This document shows, one piece after another, positions 20,246 through 31,794 of a stretch of DNA of 64,000 nt. The stretch is from Oopsacas minuta (lineage: Eukaryota; Porifera; Hexactinellida; Lyssacinosida; Leucopsacidae): the NCBI GenBank assembly GCA_024704765.1, contig JAKMXF010000308.1, forward strand, positions 62,001-126,000, in the 5' to 3' direction. A program made the position numbers and the translations under genes. Positions within the stretch are counted from its first letter, which is position 1, and each line of letters begins with the position of its first letter. The notes below the pieces were generated by a model. It searched no databases. It saw only the letters and a program-made list of their open reading frames with translations, and was not told the origin of the DNA.

Positions 20246-22649
20246 TCTGAGAATTACCTAAGCTATCCAAGTATGGAATTATGAATTATAAATTGAAATT
20301 TGATCACAGATGAATAATCAACTTAATAAAACATGACTATATTGTTTTTGTAAGATGAAAATCATTACAAATAACTGCAATCTTTCTCAGAAAAGTACAT
20401 TAACTTTCTAGATGGCAAATCGAAAGTAACACACATAAAATATAGTAAAGATACAAGCCAAAATAACATTATTCAATAAGTCATACCAAATTATGATAAG
20501 TAATTACTATCAGTTTCACTAAGAAATAACCATTAATCATGGAATGTAATTCCATTGAATTATTATAGCATCATAAAGTAATGCGACATCAGTAACATTC
20601 TCATAACTAAATCTGAAAAATATGTTTTTTCAATGGTCAGGAAAATTGGTAACGAGTTGATTGTAATTATTCCTAACTATACACGTGTAATTCGTTTCGA
20701 TCTAGTATATCTGATTTGTTGTAATTGGTTAGGATTAAAATTGTATCAATTTGTCTTTTTAATATTGAATAATACAAGAGGGTCATTATTCTCATAAGCA
20801 AAACTTACAAAATTGAGTAGCAATCCAATGCTTTCCTGGGATTCTACCTTATGTGAATATAACTCAACAAAAATGCTTATACATTTTTTGGAAATTATGC
20901 AAATTTATGCAATATTCCTCTCAAATACTTTATTGATAACTTTAAAGTTAATCTGGGATATAAAACTAAAATGTTTCCTCCAGCAGTTAATTCAATTGCA
21001 ATTCCAACAAAATTATTGTAAGTAATAATTTCTACATTGATTATTGAATTTACATTTACAAGGAAAAAGTACGGATAGATAAACTGAAGTATTTGGGGAT
21101 CATTATGAGGCAATGGGGATAATAAAATAAGAAATAGGTACGAATCTATCGAATTAGACCATTTAACCTAGAAATAAATTATACGAATTAATAATTTGAT
21201 AATAATAATCCTTCAGTGGAACCTCCGAAACACGGAAATAGTGTAGGAATAGGGAGTACAGGCGATTCAGTTAACCAGAGCACCAATGTCCACGGCTCTC
21301 ATGGGTTCCAAATTCACCATACATAATTCGTTATGGTAACAAATAAGTTAGTTGTAATAATTATTGTACTATCGTATTTGTTGTACCATAACCTGGATAT
21401 ACATAACTATCCAATTAAACATGTCTTTTGCTCAACAGTGCTGTCAGAATCCGGCAATGTCACTTCTGACAGGCCGCCATAGGCCAGAGTTGGAATGGAA
21501 TCGGGTTCGGATTGGTTAATCGACTAAAACTCATAACTGTCGACGCAATAGGTAATCAAATCTATGGCATAGACACAGAGCTCCAAAGTATACTTAGTTG
21601 TTGCACCAAAGGACGGATTCAATTTAGAATTAATTCCTTCAATTCCCATTCCGAAGTCAAATTTTCGGACTTAATTCTCATGCTCAGCCCTTTTATTCCA
21701 CGAATCAAGGGCTTAATTCCCATTCCCATTCTGAATGGGAATGGGAATGGAGTTTGAAACATAAATCCCAATTCCATTCATGAATTGAACCCATTACTGG
21801 TTGTACCACCCTAAAATTTGCTCGACGCTAATAATGTTAGACTATAATCCGTACTAACATTACTAGACACATCTGGAACAGGATCGCATCTTGGGGGTAT
21901 AATTCTCTTGAAATTTGTGTATGTAATATTCGAATGTTCCTGATACTGTGTAATTAGTCACGGAGATATAAATATAATATTTAATCTGATAATAATTTGA
22001 TACTGAATTACTAATATTGTCGAAATATAGATTCAATTATGATCTTCCCACATATTAATGAAAAAATTGATAAAGTACATATAAACGATGAAATAAAGTT
22101 TGTTTTGATAGAATTAATACAATGATATAATAAGCAAATTGTGTTCGATAAGGATTACATAAAGATGTAAATTTGTCTAGAAGTAATTCATAATATCCTC
22201 TCTTGTCTACAATTACATGTTGTTACAAAATGTGGGATCTGAAAGCAATGGAAACTTACGTATTCGTTTGGTAATTAAAATAATAAATAAATAAAAATGA
22301 CTAAGACAAGGAATTAGAATTAGGGAATCATAATTATCAGTACAATACTAATCAATGATAATATAATTTGAATAGAAGAAAGAAAGATAGAAAACTTGGA
22401 TTTGTAGCCGTTAAGCTAAATTGCCCTCACAAAAATGAAAGTCTGGGACAATTCTTCCTCCGGACATTAAGTTACTCTAGGTAGTGTTTATCAAATGCTG
22501 CATCATAACACAAGACTGGTTCTATTATTCTCATGGCTCTCATTTGGATGGATCTGATCAGCAAAACTAGGCTGCTAATCTATAGGTTACAACAACGCCG
22601 GGTGCAAACACGGCCTTGTAAACTAATTTCAACATACAGATATAAGATA
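20246..22649. other. Intergenic, no gene seen
   Basis: Long A+T-rich spacer. 21480-21800 has many GGAATGGGAAT/ATTCCCATTCC words and a CAGAGTTGGAATGG start, like the hAT MITE at 43861, but I could not find matching target duplications. Short ORFs look random. Confidence 0.45.
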
Positions 22650-23224
22650 CCGGGTGGGCCCAAAAAAAACGGGCCCTGTACATTTCAGGCCAACTTGAAA
22701 CTATTAGTCAAACAAAGCAATAATAATCTATTTATTCTATTTAAAGATATGTTAGATAATACAAAGACGCAGTAATAGGGTATTCAGTAGAAGTCTTAGC
22801 GAGTTTAGAGAATTTTTCAAACGCGGTCCTTCAAGGAAATAACAGAAAACTTTGCATATATTCGATGTCAAAAATGCGCCCTGGAAATCGAGAATTCAGG
22901 GTTGGATTAAGAAATTTCAAACTGAGAAATTGTTAGAAACTAAATAGTAAGTCCAAAGACCGTGCAAGCCATTCCTGGAGAAATGGTTCTGAAGACTGTA
23001 ATGGGAATTTTGCTCTAAAAATCCAAAATGGAAAGATTTTATCGTGTTCATCTCGAACATAATAAGCTCTAATACTCTTATACTTTCTACCTACGATAAT
23101 AATAGCTTGTATTCATCTTGTATGCAATTTCAGCTCTACTACTATAAAGTTTTGTTAATCTCTCCTAAATATTATGCACATTCGAAGCTAATTGTTCAGG
23201 CCCGTTTTTTTTGGCTCACCCTGG
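22650..23224 (+). mobile_element. Mariner-like element, decayed
   Basis: Inverted ends GGGTGGGCCCAAAAAAAACG (inside 22650-22675) and the complement of CAGGGTGAGCCAAAAAAAAC (23199-23224), typical mariner-type ends. A TA precedes the left end; the right flank is AA. Internally, 22800-23040 translates with interruptions to a mariner-type helix-turn-helix region (KNAPWKSRIQGWIKKF). Confidence 0.65.
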
Positions 23225-25080
23225 AAATTAATATAATAGAAAATAGCAGGCTCATAGGGAGATAATTATAAAAATGAATTATAATCAAAGGGGAAAATCT
23301 GGAAAATTCAAGTTCAAATACTGACCAAATGCACGCCAGCTGTGACAAATTAATAAGTTGGTTAGTGGGTTTAAAATGAGTAAGAGCATGATTACATTTT
23401 CAGCGGAAGAATTAGAGGTTATGAAATATAAATTTAAAATACTCTATTATTGGGTATTGTGAATTTAATAGCACTACAAGTACAAAATTTGACTAGATTG
23501 AAACCAAAATACATTACTAATCACAAAAAACAAAAAAATCTTGATATACCTTGGGGGTAACTTTTTGCATATTCTGCTAATTTGTTTGTTACTCTTATGT
23601 ATTATATTACCTATAATATTTCTATAAAAAATTCTAATTTGGACGAAAAATCATAATACTCGAGACACGAAGTGGCCAGATTACTAACTTAAAGCTACTT
23701 AGCAGCTCCGGTGTTACCACAGAAGGCCAATAAATGGGATATAGACTGCTATGGATAATAATAAATTAAAATTTCCGCAAAAAAATAACCGCTAGGCACG
23801 TAGTGCCGAGTATATTCGGTCGAGTAGCGACCAAATGCACTAAGAAATTAGCAGTTTAATGCTCAAGCTAGTCTGAGGCGCTAAGCTGTCGCGCAGCGAC
23901 CTAGCAAGCAAAGCGGATAATTATATTAATTATTGTTTCCCAAAGTATACGTCTTATCCGAGTTTTACTGTATACGTATTCAATATCTTTTCATCTTAAG
24001 GTCATGGCCATAGCAGTTATACGTACCACTTGTTACAGCTGGCCGGCTTGGCCTAATTGAAATGAAACAGGAAACATGAGTTGACATGAAACGGTTTAAG
24101 GTAAGATAATGCAAACCCATAATACTCTTATATGATATGTAAATATTTTGATCACTGTAACATAATAAAACAGACAATTATGCTTTTGTTACTTTCATAT
24201 CATGTAAATTCAGATGAAAAGAGAGAGTTGCAATTAATGAGAAAAAGGAAGCTCCATGTAAAGAGCTATAACTTTCTTTATGATTAACATATTTCGAATA
24301 GTGAAAGATATTTTTCAAATAATGTTTAAAACCATAATAAAAATGAAAGCATTTGAGAAGAATGTATTATATATTAATTCATAAAATAATTCAACCAATA
24401 TTCCTGACATGTGCACATCTACCTCTGGCAGCCAATTTAATGTCAATCTGACTTATAATGTTAAAGAATCGCGATATCGACACTAGTTCATGGAATTAGG
24501 GAATCGAGCTGCACTATTATACGAATTCGAACTGTGCAGAGCTGACAAGCAATATTATGGAATTAGAGAAATTGAGAGAGCATGATACAAGAGATCGGGT
24601 ATTTGATTACATAAATTTGACTATAATATCTATACATAAATAAGAAATCACATATTTGGAACAATAAGAATTTTGGCGAAGGCTGAAATGATTGCCACTT
24701 TATTGGAATTCAATCAGAATAATAGCGACCAAAAAATCTTTTAGAGCGGCATTAGCCGCAAGTGTCGTACGGGCCCATACCCTGCCGAGGGGTATGCTAC
24801 GAAGAATGTAAATGAGCGACGAACCAAGTGGATGATTCAACACGGAATTTGTTATTTTCCCATGGTATTTTGGGATAATCCAAAAACTCAATCAACATAT
24901 AAATAGAGACTACTAAATAACTGAAACGATTTTGAATCTCTTTTCTAAATAATTGAATTCCAAATTAAGTTGAAACAGGCTCTGGTTAAAATAAATTATT
25001 GAGAGGGAATCAAATTAATTTACCATGGATATGTCAATTAACAAAAGAATATTTGAATTATAGGAATTATCAAAGTTGTG
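23225..25080. other. Intergenic, hairpin-rich patch
   Basis: 23780-23910 carries a row of short perfect hairpins: GGCACGTAGTGCC, GGTCGAGTAGCGACC and GTCGCGCAGCGAC. A related patch is at 63420-63475. The remainder is A+T-rich with no coding character; the ORF at 24700-24891 is not convincing. Confidence 0.4.
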
Positions 25081-28000
25081 TCAAGATAGACTAGTCCGAA
25101 TTGAATCTAGTTTGGAGAGCGTTTCACTAAGAGAGCTAACATCTGAATCAGGAATTCTGTAACGAAGAGCATTAACATTCTTCTCAATAGAAGAGAATTG
25201 GTTGAGAAGATTATTTTGAATTCTCTCAATATCTTCAAATAATCGCATCTTACAACCCCAATCAGAATCGTTAATAGCAATCATGAGAGAAGTTAAATTA
25301 GGATCAATATTCTCTCCTTTAATACTATTGTCCTCTTTTCCTAATAATTCTGTTTTATCAGTTGTTTGTGTAGGATTTGTATCTTTAATGGCAATTTCAT
25401 CATTATCGTCTTGTGTTCTCTCCTCATGGTTATCAGTAGAACTAATACACTTAGCAGTAGTATCAGATTGTGAATTAGAATCTTGATTAGAAGTTATATA
25501 AGAAAGAGAAGCAACCTTCTCCTCAATCTGAGTAGGAGAAAGAAGATTACAATTAGCACTCATGAATTCCTTCAGGTAAGGATGGTTACTTGTTCTTGCT
25601 ATTTGTATTTTGAGGTTAACTGAAGGTAACATGTTCTCAAGAGAAGCAAGTTGATTTTTGAGAGAACTGAGTTGAGCTCCCGTCTCTACAATATCTGTAT
25701 CAGTTGGAAACATAAGCTTACCACTATGGTACCATGGATTAGAATGCTTATATTGTTCCCTTTTGATACAAGCTGGTGGATCAGAGCATTCAGAACAGAT
25801 GTGTTGATCAGGAAGATCCCTTTCACTTAACCCCATACAAGAAGTATGTTGCCATGTCATACATTGTTCACACTGTACCATTACACCTTCATCTTTATCC
25901 TGATCGCAAACACATCTTATCATCTCCCCGGTGTTAACAGAAATGACAGAAGCTCCGATAGAATCATCATCGTCTATATCACTCCCACTGGAGTAATACT
26001 TTTCTTTATCAATTCTATCTTCAGAATTTAATTCAGCTGTATTATCTGCCGCATTTACTTGTTTAATCTCAGAAGTCTCATTGATAACTCTGGTCTCCAT
26101 CATGTCAATAATATCCATATTAGATTCTGTCACAAGATCTGTCTGCATTTCTTCTACTACCTCTGTTAGTATGGTAGGATATGTTTCCTTATCATCAGCT
26201 GAGATAGATATGACGTCTGAGATAGATATGACGTCAGAATGAGGAATATTAGTGTCCTCCTGATCTCTATTCTTGTTTCCAACCTCTAACGGAGTCTGTT
26301 CAGATTTGTCACTATTTCCTTCAGTACCCGACGGAATTACAATTTGCTGTTTAGGAGGTTTCATTCTGAGAGTAGCCTTCTCTTTGAGCTCCTGTTGTAA
26401 CTTAGGATTACTCATCTGAGTACGGACATCCTTTTTCAAGTTATCATGTTTGTCTTGCCTGTCTTTAAGCTTTGTATTCTTACGAACTGTTTTATAGTTA
26501 GTAACAAAATCCCAATTCTTCTTGATACTGATGCGTTTGGATTGTCTGGAAGGGACTGTAGCTTGAAGGGGCTGTTTAGTCGGAGGAGGTGGTGTCTGAG
26601 TGGGTGCAGAGGGCTGAGATTCTTCTATAGGGTCAGAAGGGATTAAAATTGTTACGGTAGGAGTGGTGGGTTCTAGGAAAGAAGACTTTCTGGGTTGAGA
26701 AGATTTCCTCTTAGAGCGATGAGAAGATGCAGGATTTTTGAATAAAAGCTCTGTGTGAGTGATTGAGTGATCACTGCTGGTAGGAAACTCAGGCTGTTCA
26801 GTAATTATATCAGGTTCTGGAGTAGTTAGAGGAGAACAGACAGGAGTCAGTGGTAATACATTTAGACAGGGTTTTTCTACAGGTTTAGATTTCTTGTGTA
26901 TAGTAGATGAACCATGAAATACTCGCATATGTTTCTTAAGACTTTCTCTCCGATGGAATTCTTTCTTACAACCAGCTCTCTGACAGACAAATAATTCACT
27001 TTCTAAAGTTGTTACCAATTCACGAGGCGCGACCTTCCTGTTGTGGTCTGGTAGACGTAACTTTCTGAGTTCTCGATTTTCCATTTCCTCTTCACTGAGA
27101 GAATTCTTCCTCACTTGTGAAGTGGATGCTTCAGTGATGCCACTTCTCTGTGGATCAGCTGGTTGTGTATCTATAAATAGAGCTTTGTCACTCTCTGAGT
27201 CAGATATGACGTCATTAACCTGCTCCATTGGCTGTGGAGTGATGTCACGACTAGTTTGCACAGGCTGTGTATTAGCAGACTGGTAGAGCTGTGGAGCTGG
27301 GTTATGTAATAGAGAGAGTTGTGTCATCTGATCAAGGTAGCAGGTAGAAGCAGTTTCTTGAGTATGTACATTGATCGTTGAATAAGCAGTGTCTTGAGAT
27401 AGCTGTATATTGGAGGGATGAGATATTGATGGGAGCTGCTGCAGATTAGTAGAGAGAGCCATAGAATGAGGAGCATGTAAGCTAGAAGAGGGATATTGCT
27501 GTATAACCGGGGCGTACGGTGTCTGATAAGGATACGAATAAGGCTGCTGTACTGTGAGATAGGATTGCTCAACTGGAATAGTAGTCGGGTTATTGGGAGG
27601 ATTAACCTGTATAGGAACCAGCTGGTAGTAGAGAGGCTGGGTAGTTACGTCACTAGGAGGTGCAGAAGGTGCAGGAGGTTGAGGAGGAGGAGGAGGAGGA
27701 TGCGGTTGGTAGGAAGGTGTGAGGGTTAGGACTCTACCGTCAGCTGTTACTACGGTCTCTGTGTATGGAATAGGAGGTGTGTAGTTGGAGAGGAGAGTGG
27801 GAGAAGATTGATCTAGAGGGGGCAGCTGGACTTGAGTCGGGAGCTGTGAGTCAGGTACCTCTGGATTGACAGAGATAGGAGCAGGAGAAGGGGTGTGTCT
27901 ATCTATATCTGTATGAGTCTGTATTTCAGCATTAGATTCTTGTGCAATCTCTGTCTGTATAGATGATATAGGAGCTGATGACAGTATGGGAGGATCTCTC

Positions 28001-28908
28001 CTCTTTCTCAGAGATATATCCTTCATCCCGCTTAGAGGGGTAGAGGGAGCTGTTGAGATGACGTCACTATCAGGCTCTGCTAGATACTCTAGATCTGGTC
28101 CCAGTACAGAAGAGAAAGATTTGACAGAGTATGTCTTTCCCGAGAAGAGAGTGAGATTGGGAGTATCTTCATTTCTCTGACTAGAATTCAGATACAAACC
28201 TGAGAGAGGAATATTCACAGATAAACTCATCTCCTCCTCCAGCTCAATTAGGTCTGTTACCATTACATTACTGCTAAATGTGTCCAATGGCATTATAGTA
28301 GTAGTAGTAGTAGTAGTAGTAGTATCGTTATTGAGCTTAGAACGTCTATGTAACCGCAACTCGCGGCTTTTGGCACGCTCAATATTCTCTTGTTGTTTGA
28401 GTAGTCTAGCTGACTCTGTGAATTCATCTATCTTGTCAGCATTTCGTATTCTACCAACTTCTACTGTATGTAATACTCCGTCTTCAAATCTTACTTCATA
28501 CTTGTCTCCAGGTCTAGTTCTAACCACATGACACATATAGAACTTATTATCTATCCATTTAGCTAGGACATTATCTCCAGGTTTGAAAGCTGTTACTTTC
28601 TTACGAGTGGGATCAGAGTGTGGAGGGAGAGGTCTAACCTTTTTACTCGTGTACTTGTACCACTCATCAAATCTGGTGTTCCATCCGTCAAAATGTACTA
28701 AGAATGTTTGATCACTTTCATCGACGAATACTATCTTACCGAAATACCATTTTCCATCGAAAGAGGCTGCTTCCAATGAGTACCCAATTCTAACATCTGA
28801 TAGGTCTATACCAGCACCCTCTATAAAGTTGTCAGGTGTGTTAGGGGAGCCTATCTTTGGTCCTGTAACTTCTGTCTCATTTATCTCGGGTTTATCTATC
28901 TGCTCCAT
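25081..28908 (-). CDS. PHF20: PHF20/PHF20L1-like chromatin reader (Tudor-Tudor-C2H2-PHD)
   Basis: 1275 residues in one exon. PHF20 is a subunit of the NSL/MOF histone H4 acetyltransferase complex. In order: an MBT/Tudor-like domain (about 39-96; VHFDGWNTRFDEW aromatic core), a second Tudor (107-157; FKPGDNVLAKW), long low-complexity regions with a Thr run (about 195-205) and a Pro run (about 400-417), a C2H2 finger (about 640-665; CQRAGCKKEFHRRESLKKH), and a PHD finger (about 996-1041) with all eight zinc ligands, then a helical tail. The ATG at 28908 is the first in frame; a TGA lies just upstream. A short direct repeat gives DVISIS twice near 26200-26240. The domain order matches vertebrate PHF20. 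Confidence 0.92.
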   Translation of the reverse strand: MEQIDKPEINETEVTGPKIGSPNTPDNFIEGAGIDLSDVRIGYSLEAASFDGKWYFGKIVFVDESDQTFLVHFDGWNTRFDEWYKYTSKKVRPLPPHSDPTRKKVTAFKPGDNVLAKWIDNKFYMCHVVRTRPGDKYEVRFEDGVLHTVEVGRIRNADKIDEFTESARLLKQQENIERAKSRELRLHRRSKLNNDTTTTTTTTTIMPLDTFSSNVMVTDLIELEEEMSLSVNIPLSGLYLNSSQRNEDTPNLTLFSGKTYSVKSFSSVLGPDLEYLAEPDSDVISTAPSTPLSGMKDISLRKRRDPPILSSAPISSIQTEIAQESNAEIQTHTDIDRHTPSPAPISVNPEVPDSQLPTQVQLPPLDQSSPTLLSNYTPPIPYTETVVTADGRVLTLTPSYQPHPPPPPPQPPAPSAPPSDVTTQPLYYQLVPIQVNPPNNPTTIPVEQSYLTVQQPYSYPYQTPYAPVIQQYPSSSLHAPHSMALSTNLQQLPSISHPSNIQLSQDTAYSTINVHTQETASTCYLDQMTQLSLLHNPAPQLYQSANTQPVQTSRDITPQPMEQVNDVISDSESDKALFIDTQPADPQRSGITEASTSQVRKNSLSEEEMENRELRKLRLPDHNRKVAPRELVTTLESELFVCQRAGCKKEFHRRESLKKHMRVFHGSSTIHKKSKPVEKPCLNVLPLTPVCSPLTTPEPDIITEQPEFPTSSDHSITHTELLFKNPASSHRSKRKSSQPRKSSFLEPTTPTVTILIPSDPIEESQPSAPTQTPPPPTKQPLQATVPSRQSKRISIKKNWDFVTNYKTVRKNTKLKDRQDKHDNLKKDVRTQMSNPKLQQELKEKATLRMKPPKQQIVIPSGTEGNSDKSEQTPLEVGNKNRDQEDTNIPHSDVISISDVISISADDKETYPTILTEVVEEMQTDLVTESNMDIIDMMETRVINETSEIKQVNAADNTAELNSEDRIDKEKYYSSGSDIDDDDSIGASVISVNTGEMIRCVCDQDKDEGVMVQCEQCMTWQHTSCMGLSERDLPDQHICSECSDPPACIKREQYKHSNPWYHSGKLMFPTDTDIVETGAQLSSLKNQLASLENMLPSVNLKIQIARTSNHPYLKEFMSANCNLLSPTQIEEKVASLSYITSNQDSNSQSDTTAKCISSTDNHEERTQDDNDEIAIKDTNPTQTTDKTELLGKEDNSIKGENIDPNLTSLMIAINDSDWGCKMRLFEDIERIQNNLLNQFSSIEKNVNALRYRIPDSDVSSLSETLSKLDSIRTSLS

Positions 28909-29151
28909 TTGTGGTATCAATCATCAGTTATCTAAATATATCTTGTTAGTTTGTAAATTATAGCAGGGAATTTTTAGCCATTTTTCATGGATAGCCGGAC
29001 AAAATCCATATTATTAGATAGACCTCCAAAATTTTATCAGAGGTTGGACGGATATAAACTCTCCAAAATGCAATAATCGGGGTTGGGCATTCAATTACAA
29101 AACGGGTTGAGATACCCCTTCATAGCAGGTATAGGTATTCCTTAATAAAAA

Positions 29152-29337
29152 TTATTCATAAATTGGAAATAAATAAAATAAATTCAGGTGTGGATAATAA
29201 AATAGGAATGATATAAATATTCGTAGACAGTTATTCTGGGATTGACACACTACTATAATTCTATCTTTATTGTCTAATGTTAATCCTGTTGGTTGATCAG
29301 TAACTGTAATCTTGTGAATAGCATTCAAACTGAACAA
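29152..29337 (-). pseudogene. NHL gene fragment (C-terminal repeat)
   Basis: Contains IHKITVTDQPTGLTLDNK and RIIVVC, matching the last NHL blade of the gene at 37331 (IHKISIAFPTGITVDN, RVIVVC). Nothing of the rest of the gene remains beside it. A broken-off copy. Confidence 0.6.
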
Positions 29338-29454
29338 GTAATAACCTCAGATAAGGGGAGACTTTCGACAAAATTTATTCCGAGAAAATCGCGTTCAAAT
29401 ATACTGAAATAAAAGTGTCTAAATTATATGAAAAGTGAACTCATAGAAACTTTG

Positions 29455-29680
29455 AGTGCTGGTAGCCTCTGCCACCGTCTCGGCGAATCCCTAACGGGTT
29501 GCGGCCCAGGCGAGCATGATGGCAAATGCGCCACATACAAAATTGCGCCCATTCTGAATGCCGCATGCTCCCGGGCTGCCTCCTCTCTTCGAAGGGAGAG
29601 GACGGAGATAGCTCCATTGAGCATGCGTGCTCACTCTCCGCCCTGTCTACCAGCTTGCGCTGTTCATCGGTCTCTCCTAA
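29455..29680. other. G+C-rich island
   Basis: Markedly G+C-rich against its surroundings, with ORFs on both strands but no recognised protein, and a further G+C-rich stretch at 29740-29820 (GGAGGCGCACC, GGGGGTGGGGGGCG). It could be a SINE-like or foreign piece, or an unrecognised RNA gene. Confidence 0.35.
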
Positions 29681-29820
29681 GATATATTAGTAAAGATGCA
29701 ATCAGTATTCATATGATGTTCAAACTCACTCCTTTCTTGGCTTAGAGCGTTTGGAGGCGCACCCCTCGCTCTCTCGCCTCCATGACATATTCATATGTCG
29801 GGGGTGGGGGGCGTGGTGTT

Positions 29821-30589
29821 GGCATTTCTAATTTAATCTAAACATAAAAATAAATAATAAAACTGTATTTCCTGAACCAATGGTATTTCAAATCATACAC
29901 AAACGGACTGATTGTTTATCGAAGAAAAATTCATAGAATCTTTGTAACACAGATTAAATAAGTGTATAAGTATAGTAAAGAAAATGGGGGGTAGAGTATG
30001 AGGAGAAAAAAGAATTGAGTCTTAGTGAAAGACAGGTGGCAAGTGATCAAAAGATTCAATATCAAGGTTTCAAAGTTATAAAGCGTTGAAATTTTAGGGA
30101 ACAAGGAAAAGAAATCGTTCCAAACATACATTGTATCTAGTGGAAAATCAAAAATTATGGGTGTTTTAAAAGATCCAGAAAAACTTTTTCAAGTCATTTT
30201 TTGGCTAAGTCATCCCGAAAACGTCACAAAAAGCTCTTTGAGGCTTACTAAGCAAATTTTTTGACAAATTATGAAAAATTATGCTTTTTAAACAATTTTT
30301 TTTCATATTTTTGGTACAAATACGGCCAAATTGGTCCCCGGTATAGAATACAGTATATTCTGCCATGCTCTGACATTCTTATATTTAACTTTGAAAATCC
30401 ACAACATATATTAATTTAGCAACAGAGTCTCAAACCCTTAACTTAGGAAATCGATCAACGAACAAAGAAATTCACCATGTAGCATGTGATTGTTCGCCCC
30501 ATTAATTATAGAAATTTGATATCTCTCTGTATAGGTCTTTGTGTTGAGTATTTTATAGCTAGAGCTCATCACTATAGTCATATAAATAA
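29821..30589. other. Spacer upstream of the first NHL gene
   Basis: A+T-rich. 30340-30400 (GCCATGCTCTGACATTCTTA) and 30505-30630 match the 5' flanks of the two other NHL copies, so the duplicated unit begins before 30350. Confidence 0.5.
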
Positions 30590-30597
30590 GTTATATT
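30590..30597 (+). promoter_or_regulatory. TATA-like box of NHL gene 1
   Basis: TATAAATA, 36 nt before the ATG at 30633. The aligned site in the paralogues at 38179 and 39434 reads CAAATAGATA, so the TATA word is unique to this copy. Confidence 0.35.
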
Positions 30598-30632
30598 GTT
30601 TAAATTGTCACTCTAGTTACAGAACTGAACTA

Positions 30633-31478
30633 ATGGCTACAGCTAATCCTTTGGAGAGAATATTCTCTGTAGACTATAAGAGCAAGATACAACCTATAAT
30701 CAGTGTTTGTATATGGGGAAAGGGATTAGAAAATCTAAATAGACCAGAAGGAGTGACTATTGATGATACTACAGGAGATATATATGTTGCAGATTCGGGG
30801 AATAATAGTGTGAAAGTATTCGATGATAATGGAAAGATTATTTTCAAATTTGGAGATGAAGAAGGAGAAGGAAAGATGTATGGCCCAATTGGGTTAGCTA
30901 TTTATAGAGAGAGAATACTAATTTCACAAAGTAGCAACAGTATTCTGAATTATCAAGTTAATGGGAATTTTATTTCTAGAATAGGCAAACAAGGGGGAGG
31001 GGAATTGGAATTTGATCATCCTAGTGGTCTGACATTTGATGATTCTAACGGAGATATATACATATGTGATTCAAGTAATGTTCGTATTCAGATACTGTCC
31101 AAGGAACTTACCTACAAATCACATTTTGGCCAAGATACCCTCGAATACCCTGTTGATGTTAAGCTTTCAAAAGAATTCATTTATATTCTAGATCAATCTA
31201 ATCCATGTCTTCATCTGTACAACTACGATTTCATTCTACAGAAGAGTTTTATCTCAAGGGGATATGGATTACAGCTGAATTATCCATGGTTCTTCTATAT
31301 TGACACATCTAATAATATTGTTATTACAGATATAGGCTCCATCTCTATTTTCAATTCTCAATATGAATTGATACATGAGGTATCTCTATCTGATCCTTCC
31401 GGTGTTACACTAGATAATAGAGGAAGAGTTATTGTAGTCTGTGAGGCATTTGAAAAGCTTTGTCTCCATGTTTTATAA
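30633..31478 (+). CDS. NHL-repeat beta-propeller protein, copy 1
   Basis: 281 residues, single exon, about six NHL-type blades and no RING, B-box or coiled coil. Typical blade signatures are GVTIDDTTGDIYVADSGNNS and GLTFDDSNGDIYICDSS. NHL propellers bind proteins or RNA. The ATG at 30633 begins MATANPLERIFS, conserved in the paralogues at 37331 and 39434; the frame is open upstream without an ATG. Part of a local family expansion. Function unknown; probably a stand-alone propeller derived from TRIM-NHL-type genes. Confidence 0.75.
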   Translation: MATANPLERIFSVDYKSKIQPIISVCIWGKGLENLNRPEGVTIDDTTGDIYVADSGNNSVKVFDDNGKIIFKFGDEEGEGKMYGPIGLAIYRERILISQSSNSILNYQVNGNFISRIGKQGGGELEFDHPSGLTFDDSNGDIYICDSSNVRIQILSKELTYKSHFGQDTLEYPVDVKLSKEFIYILDQSNPCLHLYNYDFILQKSFISRGYGLQLNYPWFFYIDTSNNIVITDIGSISIFNSQYELIHEVSLSDPSGVTLDNRGRVIVVCEAFEKLCLHVL

Positions 31479-31604
31479 TTACAGCAATTATATTATTCTA
31501 TTCTACTATTATTCATACTTTTATGTATATTTCCTTTAGATAACTCTTATGTTGCATTAAACAGCTCTTTTCATATTCAATTCTGTATCATTCCTTTTTC
31601 GTGC

Positions 31605-31780
31605 AGCTCCTATAGGGAGATGCCCTAATGACATGGACGATGTGAGACGTCCATCCGCAGAGCTCGAAAGTAACTAATTCTCAGATCTATCGTGATTAAT
31701 CATATTTTCACACCAATTAGAAATATATTCCGAATGATGATGGAGATTTCATATCGACTGTTAGTGTTGTGTAATTAAGT
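31605..31780 (-). repeat. Dispersed repeat family, copy C
   Basis: Reverse orientation: AGCTCCTATAGGGAGATGCC, then GACATGGACG and GATTAATCATATTTTCACAC, the complements of the words in copies A and B. Internally deleted. Confidence 0.55.
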
Positions 31781-31794
31781 AGGTAGGTTCCAAG

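Noticed and set aside
21484-21799. Possible seventh hAT MITE (CAGAGTTGGAATGG ... CCATTACTG)
   Set aside because: Interior words fit, but the 8-bp flanks (GCCATAGG and GTTGTACC) do not match.
29428-29745. 105-codon plus ORF
   Set aside because: It is open because of the G+C-rich composition (few stops); the opposite strand is open too and neither resembles a protein.
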